Shown here piece by piece: positions 22,637 to 31,935 of a stretch of DNA of 64,000 nucleotides; position 1 is the stretch's first letter, and every line of letters begins with the position of its first letter. Location of the stretch: contig NZ_JARKVC010000020.1 in assembly GCF_029851875.1 (NCBI RefSeq), positions 1 through 64,000 of the forward strand. Direction: 5' to 3'. The notes beneath the pieces were generated by a model. The model was not told the origin of the DNA and ran no database searches. It worked only from the letters and a program-made list of their open reading frames with translations. This DNA is from Actinomyces sp. (GTDB lineage: Bacteria > Actinomycetota > Actinomycetes > Actinomycetales > Actinomycetaceae). A program made the position numbers and the translations under genes.

Positions 22637-23350
22637 TCACTGTCCGTCGAGGTGTGTACGCCCGCGCATACCGCGTCCCAGCCAGCGCATGGCCCGCGAC
22701 GGTCGCACCTGGGAGGAGCGCACCGCCCCCTTGACGTCCTCGGCCCTGGTCAGCCCGAGCAGGACGTCCTCGACCACCTGGTCCACCGCCGACAGCAGCA
22801 GGCCCGCGCTGGCCTCCTGACCAGCCGTCCCGTTCTCGTAGCGGCGGGCCGTGATGGTACCGGACAGTCCTGACTCGATACCGACGTCGGTCGCCAGGTC
22901 GGCGGTGAGCAGCACGACCCCGCCTCGCGACAGCCGGGAGAGCGCACCAGCCAGCTCAGCGGCCTCGGCCGGCTCGGTCTCCGCCCCGCCCAGGAGCTCG
23001 GCCACGTCCCACTCAGCGTGGGCCGAGACAAACTCCTTGACGGCGAAGGCGCCCGAGCGCGCCGGCACGACGGTGCAGTCCAGGTCGCTCATCGCGCACA
23101 GGGCGGCCAGGGCGTCGGCGCTGGCCAGGGGTGTCAGGACGACGGCGACCTTGACCGCCCGGGCGGTGGCCGTCACGTCCTGGTCGTCCAGGGCCGAGGT
23201 GTCCTGAGGAACCTCCAGCGAGTCCGTGTCCAGGGCCGGGGAGGCCTCCTGCGGGGCGTCCAGGTCAAGTCCTGCTACGAGGGCGGCGAACTCGGCGTCC
23301 AGGTCCTCGCCGTCGCGACCGTCACGGCCGGGCTGGTCCGCGCCCATCAC
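22637..23350 (-). CDS. Hypothetical protein in the his operon, translationally coupled to hisB
   Basis: 237 aa; 4-bp overlap with hisB; acidic N-terminus. Confidence 0.75.
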   Translation of the reverse strand: MMGADQPGRDGRDGEDLDAEFAALVAGLDLDAPQEASPALDTDSLEVPQDTSALDDQDVTATARAVKVAVVLTPLASADALAALCAMSDLDCTVVPARSGAFAVKEFVSAHAEWDVAELLGGAETEPAEAAELAGALSRLSRGGVVLLTADLATDVGIESGLSGTITARRYENGTAGQEASAGLLLSAVDQVVEDVLLGLTRAEDVKGAVRSSQVRPSRAMRWLGRGMRGRTHLDGQ

Positions 23351-23946
23351 AGGGCTCCCTTGGTGGAGGGGATGCCCTCGACACGCGGGTCCGGCTCGAC
23401 GGCCTTGCGCAGCGCGCGCGCCAAGGCCTTGAACTCGGCCTCGGCGACGTGGTGCGGGTCGCGACCGCAGAGCACGCGCACGTGCAGGCAGATCCCGGCG
23501 TGGTAGGCGATGGCCTCGAAGGCGTGGCGCACCATGGAGCCGGTGAAGTGACCTCCGATGAGGTGGTGGACGAAGGCCTCGGACTCCCCCTCGTGCACCA
23601 GGTAGGGACGCCCGGAGACGTCCACGACGGCGTGGGCCAGGGCCTCGTCCAGCGGGACGGTGGCGTCACCGAAGCGGGCGATCCCGCGCTTGTCCCCCAG
23701 CGCCTGCCTGAGCGCCTGGCCGATGCAGATCGCCGTGTCCTCCACGGTGTGGTGGACGTCGATATCGGTGTCACCACTGGACCGCACGGTCAGGTCGATG
23801 AGCGAGTGCCTGCCCAGGGCGGTGAGCATGTGGTCGTAGAAGGGGACGGTGGTGGAGATGTCGGTGCGTCCGCTGCCGTCGAGGTCGAGCTCGACGACGA
23901 CGCTGGACTCACTGGTGCTCCGCTCGATGCGGGCGGTACGGCTCAT
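23347..23946 (-). CDS. hisB: Imidazoleglycerol-phosphate dehydratase
   Basis: [55 protein letters not shown]. Confidence 0.96.
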   Translation of the reverse strand: MSRTARIERSTSESSVVVELDLDGSGRTDISTTVPFYDHMLTALGRHSLIDLTVRSSGDTDIDVHHTVEDTAICIGQALRQALGDKRGIARFGDATVPLDEALAHAVVDVSGRPYLVHEGESEAFVHHLIGGHFTGSMVRHAFEAIAYHAGICLHVRVLCGRDPHHVAEAEFKALARALRKAVEPDPRVEGIPSTKGAL

Positions 23947-25124
23947 GCGTGGGTCTCCTTGGGTGTGTGGGCTCGCTGCGGCCGAGGAAGGCCACTCGTC
24001 ACCGCCTGGAGGCTGCGGCGGAAGGTCTCCATCTCCTCAGGCGTGCCGATGCACACCCGAAGGTACCCTGCCGGTCCCACGACCCGGACGAGGACGCCTC
24101 GCTCCAGCATGGCGGAGAAGACGGCCTCGCGGTCAGCGAAGGGGCCGAAGAGCACGAAGTTGGAGTCGGAGTCGAAGGCGGTCCACCCCTGCTCGCGCAG
24201 CCACTGGACCAGGGCGTCACGGTCGGTACGCATCGCGGCGACCTGGCTCATGAGCTCCTCACGGTGGGCCAGCGCCGCCAGGGCGGCGGCCTGGGTCACT
24301 GCAGACAGGTGGTAGGGCAGGCGGACCACGCGCAGCAGGTCGACGAGCTCGCGCGACGCGGCCAGGTAGCCCAGCCTCAGCCCGGCCATACCGAAGGCCT
24401 TGGACATGGTTCGGCACACCGCCAGGTGCGGGTAGCGTGCGCCGTCGTCCTCGCTCAGCAGCTCCAGCGCGCTGGGGACACCGGGGCGGCGGAACTCCCC
24501 GTAGGCCTCGTCGACGACGACGACGCAGTCCGTCGCGCTGCCGTCCGCGGCGAGCGGACCGTGGCCACGAGCGGCCTCGAGCACGGCCCGCACGTCCTGG
24601 AGCCCCAGCGCTGTTCCGGTGGGGTTGTTCGGGCTGGCGAGCAGGATGACAGCAGGGTGGTGGGCAGCGACGGCCTCGCGGACGACGTCCACGTCCAGGG
24701 TGAAGTCCTCGGCGCGCGCGGCGGCGACGTAGCGCGTGAGGGTGTCACGGGCGTACTCGGGGTACATGGAGTAGGTCGGCGTGAAGGACAGGCACACCCT
24801 GCCTGGTCCGCCGAAGGCCTGGAGGACGTGGAGCATGACCTCGTTGGAGCCGTTGGCGGCCCAGACCTGCTCCCAGGGCACGCGCACCCCGGACTCGACG
24901 GCCAGGTAGTCCGCGAGCGCCTGGCGCAGGGCCGGGAAGTCACGGTCGGGGTAGCGGTTGAGGGTGCTTGCTGCCCGGGCAACGGCGTCAGCGACGTCCT
25001 GCACCACCTGCTGTGAGGGGGGGTAGGGGTTCTCGTTGACGTTGAGGCGGACGGGGACGTCCAGCTCAGGGGCGCCGTAGGGCGTCTCACCCTCAAGGCC
25101 GGGTCGCAGGGGAAGGGTGCTCAC
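23943..25124 (-). CDS. hisC: Histidinol-phosphate aminotransferase
   Basis: [39 protein letters not shown]. Confidence 0.95.
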   Translation of the reverse strand: MSTLPLRPGLEGETPYGAPELDVPVRLNVNENPYPPSQQVVQDVADAVARAASTLNRYPDRDFPALRQALADYLAVESGVRVPWEQVWAANGSNEVMLHVLQAFGGPGRVCLSFTPTYSMYPEYARDTLTRYVAAARAEDFTLDVDVVREAVAAHHPAVILLASPNNPTGTALGLQDVRAVLEAARGHGPLAADGSATDCVVVVDEAYGEFRRPGVPSALELLSEDDGARYPHLAVCRTMSKAFGMAGLRLGYLAASRELVDLLRVVRLPYHLSAVTQAAALAALAHREELMSQVAAMRTDRDALVQWLREQGWTAFDSDSNFVLFGPFADREAVFSAMLERGVLVRVVGPAGYLRVCIGTPEEMETFRRSLQAVTSGLPRPQRAHTPKETHA

Positions 25125-25144
25125 GTACCGCAGTCTACGAGGAG

Positions 25145-25186
25145 CGAGCCTGCACCGGCGCGGACGTCCGCGCCGGTGCGGGCTCG
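25145..25186 (-). terminator. Terminator of the antiporter gene
   Basis: 28-nt perfect palindrome (25152-25179) extended by CGAGCC/GGCTCG, about 20-bp stem. Confidence 0.75.
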
Positions 25187-25187
25187 T

Positions 25188-27059
25188 TCAGTGCGTGGCG
25201 TCCAGAAGGATCTCCTCCGCGTCCAGACGCGTGAGCGCCGCCTCCAGGGTCTGGGAGGTGAACACGCCGTCGTCACGGGCGTCCAGGAGCGCGTCACGCT
25301 GGGCGTGGATCGCCTCCTTGGCCAGCGCCCGCATCTTCTCCCGGGGCAGGGTGCCAAGGGTCTGCAGGGCGGCCAGCGTCCCTGACTCGCTGCTGCCCTG
25401 GGCGCGTGCCTGAAGCTCTCCGGCCTGCAGGGCCTTGCCCACCGAGGGCAGGGAGACCATCGTTCCTCCTGCGGCCCCGGCCTGCTGGGCCGAGGCGGAG
25501 GACGGGTCCTGGGACTGCGGCAGGTCGCCAGGCTGCCCCGCGACGAACTGGGCCAGCGCCGTGTCCTTGACGGCGTGGCCCAGCAGGCGCATCAGGCGTG
25601 CGCGCTCCTCCTCGTCCGCGCCCTGGGAGGCCATCTGCGGCCTGAGGAGCCGGATGAGCGGAGTCAGCGTCATCCCCTGGACCACCAGGGAGCCGGCGGC
25701 GACGACGAGCGCGACCAGGAGCATGAAGGAGCGCATGGGTGCCTCAAGCGGCAGGGTCTGTGCCGCGGCCAGGGTGACGGCGCCACGCATCCCGGCCCAC
25801 ACGATGACGGCTCCCTCACGCGGCCCCAGCGGCTGAGACAGGAAGTAGTCCAGGTCGCTGCGAGCCCGCTTCTGCCTGCGCCGTCCCCGCTCCAGGCGAC
25901 GGCGCCACCGCTCCAGGGCACGCTGCCACTCCTCGCTCGACAGGTTGCGCGCCGCCAGCATCTCCTCGTCCGCGTCGCAGGCGTGAGCCAGACGCTCCTC
26001 GAACTGAGTGATCCGTTCCTCGCCCAGGTCCACCCGGCGCAGAGACCGGCGTCGCAGCCCAGCCAGCCACACCAGCAGAGGCGCCACGAAGGCGGCCCGG
26101 ACCACGACGGTCAGGCCGCCGCAGACCACGGCGACCAGCACGGCCAGGCCCAGGCCCGCCCCTGCGGGGTCGTCAGTGAGCTCGTGGACGATCCCGTAGG
26201 CCTGCAGGCCCATGACGAGGAAGACACCGCCTTCGAGGATGAGCTCGACCGTGCGCCAGTTCTTCTGGGCGGTGCGCCGGTTGGCGGGCGGCAGCAGGCG
26301 CGGTCCGCGGTAGGAGACCACGAGCCCGGCCACCACCGCCGCCACCAGGCCGGACCCGCCCAGGTGCTCGGCCGGGACGGAGGCCAGGAAGGGCACGGTG
26401 AAGGAGACAGCCGTGTCCGCTGCCGAGTCGGAGACGCGCGCACGCACACGCACCGCGACCTCGCCCACGACCCAGCCCACGACCAGGGCCACCGCCAGGG
26501 CGAGCAGGAGCTCCCCTGTCAGGGCCAGCGGCTCCAGGGCGTCCTCGTTGGTCATGAGCCCGGCCGAGACGGCTGAGGAGAGCAGGACCAGGGCGGTGGC
26601 GTCGTTAAAGAGCCCCTCGCCCTCCAGGATCGTGATGATGCGGTGGCTGACGCCCGAGCCTCGGGCGATGGAGACGGCCACGGCGTCGGTAGGACTGAGC
26701 ACCGCTCCCAGCGCGATCGCCCAGGACAGGGCGATCGCGGGCACCAGGAGGTGGATGACCACGCCCAGCACGACCGCCGAGACCACCACCAGCCCGATCG
26801 CCAGACCAGCCACGGTCTGCAGCTCTCGGCGGAAGTCCATCACCGGCATCGAGACAGCCGCCGCGAAGAGCAGGGGCGGCAGCACCATCTCCAGGATGAC
26901 CTCCGGCTCGACCTCCACGGCCGCCACCCAGGGCAGGAACCCGACGCCGACTCCCAGAGCCAGCAGGATCAGCGGTGAGGCCACCCCCACCTTGGGTGCC
27001 AGCTGGTTGCAGGCGGCGATGACCAGGAGCCCGGCGACAGCGACAAGAAGAGGAGTCAC
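25188..27059 (-). CDS. Na+/H+ antiporter, CPA1 (NhaP-like)
   Basis: GAVLSPTDAVAVSIARGSGVSHRIITILEGEGLFNDATALVL. Confidence 0.92.
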   Translation of the reverse strand: MTPLLVAVAGLLVIAACNQLAPKVGVASPLILLALGVGVGFLPWVAAVEVEPEVILEMVLPPLLFAAAVSMPVMDFRRELQTVAGLAIGLVVVSAVVLGVVIHLLVPAIALSWAIALGAVLSPTDAVAVSIARGSGVSHRIITILEGEGLFNDATALVLLSSAVSAGLMTNEDALEPLALTGELLLALAVALVVGWVVGEVAVRVRARVSDSAADTAVSFTVPFLASVPAEHLGGSGLVAAVVAGLVVSYRGPRLLPPANRRTAQKNWRTVELILEGGVFLVMGLQAYGIVHELTDDPAGAGLGLAVLVAVVCGGLTVVVRAAFVAPLLVWLAGLRRRSLRRVDLGEERITQFEERLAHACDADEEMLAARNLSSEEWQRALERWRRRLERGRRRQKRARSDLDYFLSQPLGPREGAVIVWAGMRGAVTLAAAQTLPLEAPMRSFMLLVALVVAAGSLVVQGMTLTPLIRLLRPQMASQGADEEERARLMRLLGHAVKDTALAQFVAGQPGDLPQSQDPSSASAQQAGAAGGTMVSLPSVGKALQAGELQARAQGSSESGTLAALQTLGTLPREKMRALAKEAIHAQRDALLDARDDGVFTSQTLEAALTRLDAEEILLDATH

Positions 27060-27087
27060 GGGGCCAGGATAGGACGGCCAGGCCTCC

Positions 27088-28284
27088 TCACAGGCGCTCG
27101 GAGGCCAGGCGAGCGCCCTCGGTCAGCGAGGCGAGCTTGGCCCAGGCGATGTGGGAGTGGATACGCCCGCCCAGGCCGCAGTCGGTCGAGGCCACGACGC
27201 GCTCGGGCCCCACCAGATCAGCAAAGCGCGTGATGCGGTCGGCCACGAGCTCGGGGTGCTCGACGACGTTGGTCGCGTGGGAGACCACGCCCGGGATGAG
27301 GTACTTGCCCTCAGGCAGCTCGACGTCCTTCCAGATCTTCCACTCGTGCTCGTGACGGGCGTTGGCGGCCTCGAAGGTGAGCCCGTTGGCCCTCACGCTC
27401 AGCGCCAGGTCCACCACGTGGCGCAGCTCCAGGTCGGTGGAGTGCGGTCCGTGCCACGAGCCCCAGCACACGTGGTAGCGCACGAGGTCGGGGTCGATCC
27501 CCTCCAGGGCGTGGTTGAGGGCCTCGATCCGCACCGCGGAGAAGCGCCGGTAGTCCTCGACAGGGGGCTCGACCTTGAACTGGTCCCAGGACTCCGTCAG
27601 GTCAGGGGCGTCGATCTGGACGGTGAGGCCGGCGTCCGTGATGGCCTTGTACTCCTCACGCAGGGCCTTGGCCCAGGCCCACACGGCCGCCTCGTCGTCC
27701 TCGTAGTAGTAGTTGCCCACGCGTGCCGCCGCCGCCGGGCTGATGGAGGCCACGAACCCCTCGGACACAGGCCTGCCGGCCTTGCCCAGCGCCTCCTTGA
27801 GGGAGGCGATGTCACGGGCGACGGCCTCCTGGCCGGTGTAGGACAGCTCGCCGGTGAGCACCGGGAAGGACCAGGGACGACGTGTGGCCAGGTGGATACC
27901 GGAGGTGGGGTCGGAGTAGGCGTCGGCGAAGGCGACCCAGTCGCGACGGTCGGTCATCGCGTCCAGCTCGAGCCTGCCGGCGGGGGTGGGCCTGCGCGCA
28001 GGCAGCTCGTCAAGCAGCTCCAGGCCGGAGAAGCGGGTGAAGGAGTAGGACCACCAGGCGCCGTAGTCGACCTTCTCGGTCATGGCGTGGCCGTACTCGC
28101 CGTCGTTGACGATCGTGATGCCCAGCTCAGCCTGCCTGGCGACCACCGCATCGGTCTCCCGGCGGACGACGGCGGCCAGGTCCTCGTCAGACAGGGCGCC
28201 GGTGGCGTGGTCGGCGTTGGCCTTGAGAAGGGTGTCGGTGCGGGGCAGGGAGCCGACGTGGGTGGTGCGGACGGAGGTGGTCAT
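27088..28284 (-). CDS. Cobalamin-independent methionine synthase-like protein (MetE C-terminal / YxjG-YxjH type)
   Basis: MTTSVRTTHVGSLPRTDTLL; TVQIDAPDLTESWDQF; VVASTDCGLGGRIHSHIAWAKL. ATG at 28284 has AGGA six nt upstream. Confidence 0.88.
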   Translation of the reverse strand: MTTSVRTTHVGSLPRTDTLLKANADHATGALSDEDLAAVVRRETDAVVARQAELGITIVNDGEYGHAMTEKVDYGAWWSYSFTRFSGLELLDELPARRPTPAGRLELDAMTDRRDWVAFADAYSDPTSGIHLATRRPWSFPVLTGELSYTGQEAVARDIASLKEALGKAGRPVSEGFVASISPAAAARVGNYYYEDDEAAVWAWAKALREEYKAITDAGLTVQIDAPDLTESWDQFKVEPPVEDYRRFSAVRIEALNHALEGIDPDLVRYHVCWGSWHGPHSTDLELRHVVDLALSVRANGLTFEAANARHEHEWKIWKDVELPEGKYLIPGVVSHATNVVEHPELVADRITRFADLVGPERVVASTDCGLGGRIHSHIAWAKLASLTEGARLASERL

Positions 28285-28380
28285 GAGTGGTCCTGTCATT
28301 CCTGCGGCAGGTGCCGCGGTGGCTGAGATGAGGGGACCGGAACCGGCAGGGCCGGCTGGGGGCTGAGACGTCCGGGCGCC

Positions 28381-28479
28381 TCAGCGGCACATGACCACCC
28401 CTGCCACGCCAGCGGGCGTGGGCAGGGGAGCCTCCGTCCTGACGGTGCAGCAGGCGCTGCTGCATCGGCTGGTGGTCAT
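28381..28479 (-). CDS. Putative cysteine-containing leader peptide, 32 aa (MTTSRCSSACCTVRTEAPLPTPAGVAGVVMCR)
   Basis: Read directly: ATG with AAGGA upstream, stop TGA, Cys codons at positions 6, 10, 11 and 31; between the SAM riboswitch and the MetE-like gene. Too short for the supplied track. Confidence 0.55.
   Translation of the reverse strand: MTTSRCSSACCTVRTEAPLPTPAGVAGVVMCR
28398..28428 (-). promoter_or_regulatory. Strong hairpin inside the 3' part of the leader ORF, candidate attenuator
   Basis: CCCCTGCCACGCC-AGCG-GGCGTGGGCAGGGG, 13 bp with a one-nt bulge. Confidence 0.5.
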
Positions 28480-28490
28480 CAGGTGTCCTT

Positions 28491-28579
28491 CCATCGGCCC
28501 TGGCGGGAGCACCGGGCCGGCAGAGCCGGTCGGTTGCTGCGGCGTCGAAGAGCCAGGTCTCTCAGCCGCTCGGGATGGC
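28491..28579 (-). ncRNA. SAM-I (S-box) riboswitch
   Basis: Minus strand reads GCCATCCCGAGCGGCTGAGAGACCTGGCTCTTCGACGCCGCAGCAACCGACCGGCTCTGCCGGCCCGGTGCTCCCGCCAGGGCCGATGG. It has S-box hallmarks GAG..GGCTGAGAGACCTGGC, GCAACC, GGTGCT..CC and a closing P1 CCATC/GATGG. The downstream gene family (yxjG/yxjH) is S-box regulated in Bacillus. Confidence 0.85.
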
Positions 28580-28739
28580 TACGACGGCAGGATACACGTG
28601 CACTCCCTGCCTGCACGTCCGCCCGTCCGTCAGGCGAGACGCCGGGGTGCCCGGACGCCTGGGTCAGTGACCGCCCAGGCGCCCCGGCCTCGCCACGGAG
28701 GAGGGAGGCGGCGCCGGCCCCAGCCGGCCCCAGCCGGCC

Positions 28740-29432
28740 TCAGTCGCGCCGCCCCTCACCGTGATACCCACCGTGGTGCCCGCCATGGTGCTCACCGTGG
28801 CCGGGGCCCCCGCCTCCGCGGTGCCCGCCACGGGGGCCGCCGCGATGGCGCTCCGGGCCGTAGCCCATCTCACGCATGCGCCGCAGGCCAGCCACGCGCT
28901 CCTCCCCCATCCGGCGACGGGCCTCCTCCAGCCAGGCCTCGACGTCGTCGTCCTCCTCGAGGCCAAGCTCCTCCTCCAGGGAGGCGATGACCTTGTCGAG
29001 CAGGGTCGTCAGCGTGGCCGCCTCGTCGTCGCTCAGGACGCCCAGGTACTCGCTGCGGTCGCCGCCGATGGCGGCGTCACGGCCGGCCTGCGTCAGGGTC
29101 ACGACCCTGACCCGGCGGTCACCCTCGCTCGGGGTGCGCTCGATGAGGCCCTGAGCCTCAAGCTTGGTGAGCAGCTCGTTGAGCGACTGCTGGCGGATGT
29201 CGAGCAGGTAGGCCAGGTCGCGGGTAGGCAAGGGGCTGGAGAGCCTGAGAGCAGCCAGGACCCGCCCCTGGCCGCCAGTGGTGTCCGCGTAGGGGCCGCC
29301 ACAGGTGCGGGCCTCGGTGCGACGGCGGTGGCTCAGACGCTGCAGACGGCGAAGCCGGTCGTGGACGGGGGCCAGGACGCTGGTGCGGTCCTCACAGCCG
29401 CTCCGGCCAGTATCGTCAGCACAGGTAGTCAT
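28740..29432 (-). CDS. MarR-family transcriptional regulator with Gly/His-rich C-terminal tail
   Basis: GGQGRVLAALRLSSPLPTRDLAYLLDIRQQSLNELLTKLEAQGLIERTPSEGDRRVRVVTLTQAGR; tail GGHRGGGGPGHGEHHGGHHGGYHGEGRRD. Confidence 0.88.
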   Translation of the reverse strand: MTTCADDTGRSGCEDRTSVLAPVHDRLRRLQRLSHRRRTEARTCGGPYADTTGGQGRVLAALRLSSPLPTRDLAYLLDIRQQSLNELLTKLEAQGLIERTPSEGDRRVRVVTLTQAGRDAAIGGDRSEYLGVLSDDEAATLTTLLDKVIASLEEELGLEEDDDVEAWLEEARRRMGEERVAGLRRMREMGYGPERHRGGPRGGHRGGGGPGHGEHHGGHHGGYHGEGRRD

Positions 29433-29532
29433 GTCATTCTCCTGGTTCGTGTCGGGCACCTTTCTTACTGGTACCTGTTGATCTGTGGTGGCACCAAAAC
29501 TACAGGCACCTTCCGCATTTCACAAGCCTTGT

Positions 29533-29550
29533 CATACAGGTGCCTGTATG
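29533..29550. promoter_or_regulatory. Palindromic operator CATACAGG-TG-CCTGTATG with related half-sites nearby
   Basis: 8-bp perfect arms. Related sequences TACAGGCACC at 29501-29510 and CTGGTACCTG at about 29468-29477 in the marR-recQ intergenic region. Confidence 0.6.
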
Positions 29551-29615
29551 TTGTGCGTCACATCCTCCACAGTGCTATCCGTGAGCGTGTCGGCCCCTGT
29601 CGCTACGGTGGCGTC

Positions 29616-31868
29616 ATGAGCACCTCACTCCTGCGCGAACGCGCCCAGACGATCCTGCAGCTGCTGGTCGGCAGCCCTGACGCCAGGCTGCGCGAGGACC
29701 AGTGGACAGCCGTCCACGCCCTGGTGGCGCAGCGTCGCCGCGCCCTGGTGGTCGAGCGCACCGGGTGGGGAAAGTCGGCCGTCTACCTCGTGGCTACCGC
29801 GCTCATGCGTGAGGGCTGGGGCGGCTGGCAGCCGGGAACGCCCCCACCGCCCGTACGTGCGCAGGGCTCCCCTGCCCGCCCCGGCGTCGGAGCCACCGTC
29901 ATCATCTCGCCCTTGCTGGCCCTCATGCGCGACCAGGTCGCTGCCGCCGAGCGCGCCGGGATCCAGGCCGCCACGATCAACTCGGCCAACGCCACGCAGT
30001 GGCCTGAGGTCGAGGCCCGCATCGCCACCGGCCAGGTTGACGTCCTCCTCGTCTCCCCCGAGCGGCTCAACAATCCCGTCTTCCGCGAGGAGGTCCTGCC
30101 CCACCTGGCCTCGGACACCGGCCTGGTCGTCATCGACGAGGCTCACTGCATCTCGGACTGGGGCCACGACTTCCGCCCGGACTATCGGCGTATTCGTACC
30201 CTGCTGGCCGGCCTGCCTCCCCGTACGCCCGTCCTGGCCACCACAGCCACGGCCAACGAGCGCGTGACCCGTGACGTCGCTGAGCAGCTGAGCGCGGGTG
30301 AGGCCTCCTCCTCGCACCAGCCGGTCCTGGTCCTGCGTGGCAGCCTGGACCGCTCCTCCCTGCACCTGGGGGTCAAGCGCCTGGAGGACGACGTCTCCCG
30401 CCTGGCCTGGCTGACGAGCTACCTGCGCACCACGCCCGGCTCCGGCATCGTCTACTGCCTCACCGTCGCGGCCGCGGGCGAGGTCGCCGAGCAGCTGCGC
30501 CAGGCCGGCCTCGAGGTGGCCGCGTACACCGGTGGGACCGATCCCGCCGAGCGCGAGAGGCTGGAGAGCGAGCTCAAGGCCAACCAGGTCAAGGCCCTGA
30601 TCGCCACGAGCGCGCTCGGCATGGGTTTCGACAAGCCGGACCTCGCCTTCATCGTCCACCTCGGAGCCCCTGGCTCCCCCGTGGCCTACTACCAGCAGGT
30701 CGGGCGCGGGGGCCGTGGCGTCGAGCGCGCCGAGGTGGTTCTCCTGCCCGGCGCACAGGACCAGGCGATCTGGAAGTGGTTCGGTTCCCAGGCCTTCCCA
30801 CCCGAGCAGGAGGTGCGCCAGGTGCTCGCTGCCCTGGAGGAGGCCCACAGCCAGGGCCAGGGCCCGCTGAGCACGGCAGTGCTAGAGACCTCCACCAGCG
30901 TGCGGCGCGCACGCCTGGAGTCGATGCTCAAGGTCCTTGACGTCGACGGTGCCGTGAGCCGGGTCAGGGGCGGGTGGGTGTGGACGGCAGAGCCCTGGGT
31001 CTACGACGCTGCGCGCTACGAGCGCGTGGCAGCCGCCCGAGCCCAGGAGCAGGACCTCATGGTCGCCTACGAGTCCCTCCAGGCTCCGCAGTGCCGGATG
31101 GCCTTCCTGCGCCAGACCCTGGACGACCCGACCCTGGAGCCCCGCTGGCGCTGCGGACGCTGCGACCTGTGCGGAGGACTGTCCCTGGCTGCTCGCGCTC
31201 AGGCGCAGGAGGTCGAGGCCGCTCGCCAGGCGCTGGCACAGGTGGGCAGCGTCATCGAGCCGCGGCGCCAGTGGCCCACCGGCATGGACCGCCTGGGCCT
31301 GGCCAGCCTGCACGGACGGATCAGGGAGGAGCACCGCGCCGCCCGCGGTCTGGCAGTCGGGCGCCTGGACGGACTCGGGATCTCGACGACGCTGCGCGAC
31401 CTGCTCAGCTCCGGCGCGCACGCCGAGGTCCCGCCCAGCCTGCGGGAGGCGGTGGTCGAGGTCGCGCAGCGGCTGGGCAGCCTCATCGAGACCGAGACAG
31501 GCGGCCTGGAGGAGGGCTCCTCCCCGCTGGTCGTCGTCGTCATCGACTCGCGCACCCGCCCGACGCTCGTGCGTCAGCTGGGCCGTGCCGTGGCTCATAC
31601 TCTCGCAGCCCAGCCCCTGGCAGTGGTCGGGGTCCGTGGTGAGGTCGCACGCCACGACGTCGGCTCTCCCTTCCGCCTGGCGGCAGTCGCCCGCTCACTC
31701 ACCCTCCAGGACTGGCCTCGTGACACGCTGGCCGGCCTCCAGGGAGCCACAGTGGTCCTCGTCGACGACTGGACGGACTCCGGCTGGACGCTCACGCTGG
31801 CCACACGCCTGCTGCGCGAGGCCGGCGCCGCCAGGGTCTACCCCTTCGTCCTGGCCCAGCGCTCGTAG
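29616..31868 (+). CDS. RecQ-like ATP-dependent DNA helicase with C-terminal phosphoribosyltransferase-like domain
   Basis: VVERTGWGKSAVYLVAT Walker A, VVIDEAHCISDWGHDFRPDYRRI, ATSALGMGFDKPDLAFIVHLGAP, CRCGRCDLCGG cluster; C-terminus VVLVDDWTDSGWTLTLATRLLREAGA resembles a PRPP-binding loop. Confidence 0.9.
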   Translation: MSTSLLRERAQTILQLLVGSPDARLREDQWTAVHALVAQRRRALVVERTGWGKSAVYLVATALMREGWGGWQPGTPPPPVRAQGSPARPGVGATVIISPLLALMRDQVAAAERAGIQAATINSANATQWPEVEARIATGQVDVLLVSPERLNNPVFREEVLPHLASDTGLVVIDEAHCISDWGHDFRPDYRRIRTLLAGLPPRTPVLATTATANERVTRDVAEQLSAGEASSSHQPVLVLRGSLDRSSLHLGVKRLEDDVSRLAWLTSYLRTTPGSGIVYCLTVAAAGEVAEQLRQAGLEVAAYTGGTDPAERERLESELKANQVKALIATSALGMGFDKPDLAFIVHLGAPGSPVAYYQQVGRGGRGVERAEVVLLPGAQDQAIWKWFGSQAFPPEQEVRQVLAALEEAHSQGQGPLSTAVLETSTSVRRARLESMLKVLDVDGAVSRVRGGWVWTAEPWVYDAARYERVAAARAQEQDLMVAYESLQAPQCRMAFLRQTLDDPTLEPRWRCGRCDLCGGLSLAARAQAQEVEAARQALAQVGSVIEPRRQWPTGMDRLGLASLHGRIREEHRAARGLAVGRLDGLGISTTLRDLLSSGAHAEVPPSLREAVVEVAQRLGSLIETETGGLEEGSSPLVVVVIDSRTRPTLVRQLGRAVAHTLAAQPLAVVGVRGEVARHDVGSPFRLAAVARSLTLQDWPRDTLAGLQGATVVLVDDWTDSGWTLTLATRLLREAGAARVYPFVLAQRS

Positions 31869-31935
31869 CCGCTGGCGCCCCAGAGCCCGCAGCCCCAGGC
31901 TGCGGGCGCCAGGCGCCACGTGGCAGGATTCCGCC

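Noticed and set aside
28761-29615. N-terminal extension of the RecQ-like ORF in the supplied track
   Set aside because: Runs antisense through the MarR gene and operator region; the real start is ATG 29616 (MSTSLLRERAQ).
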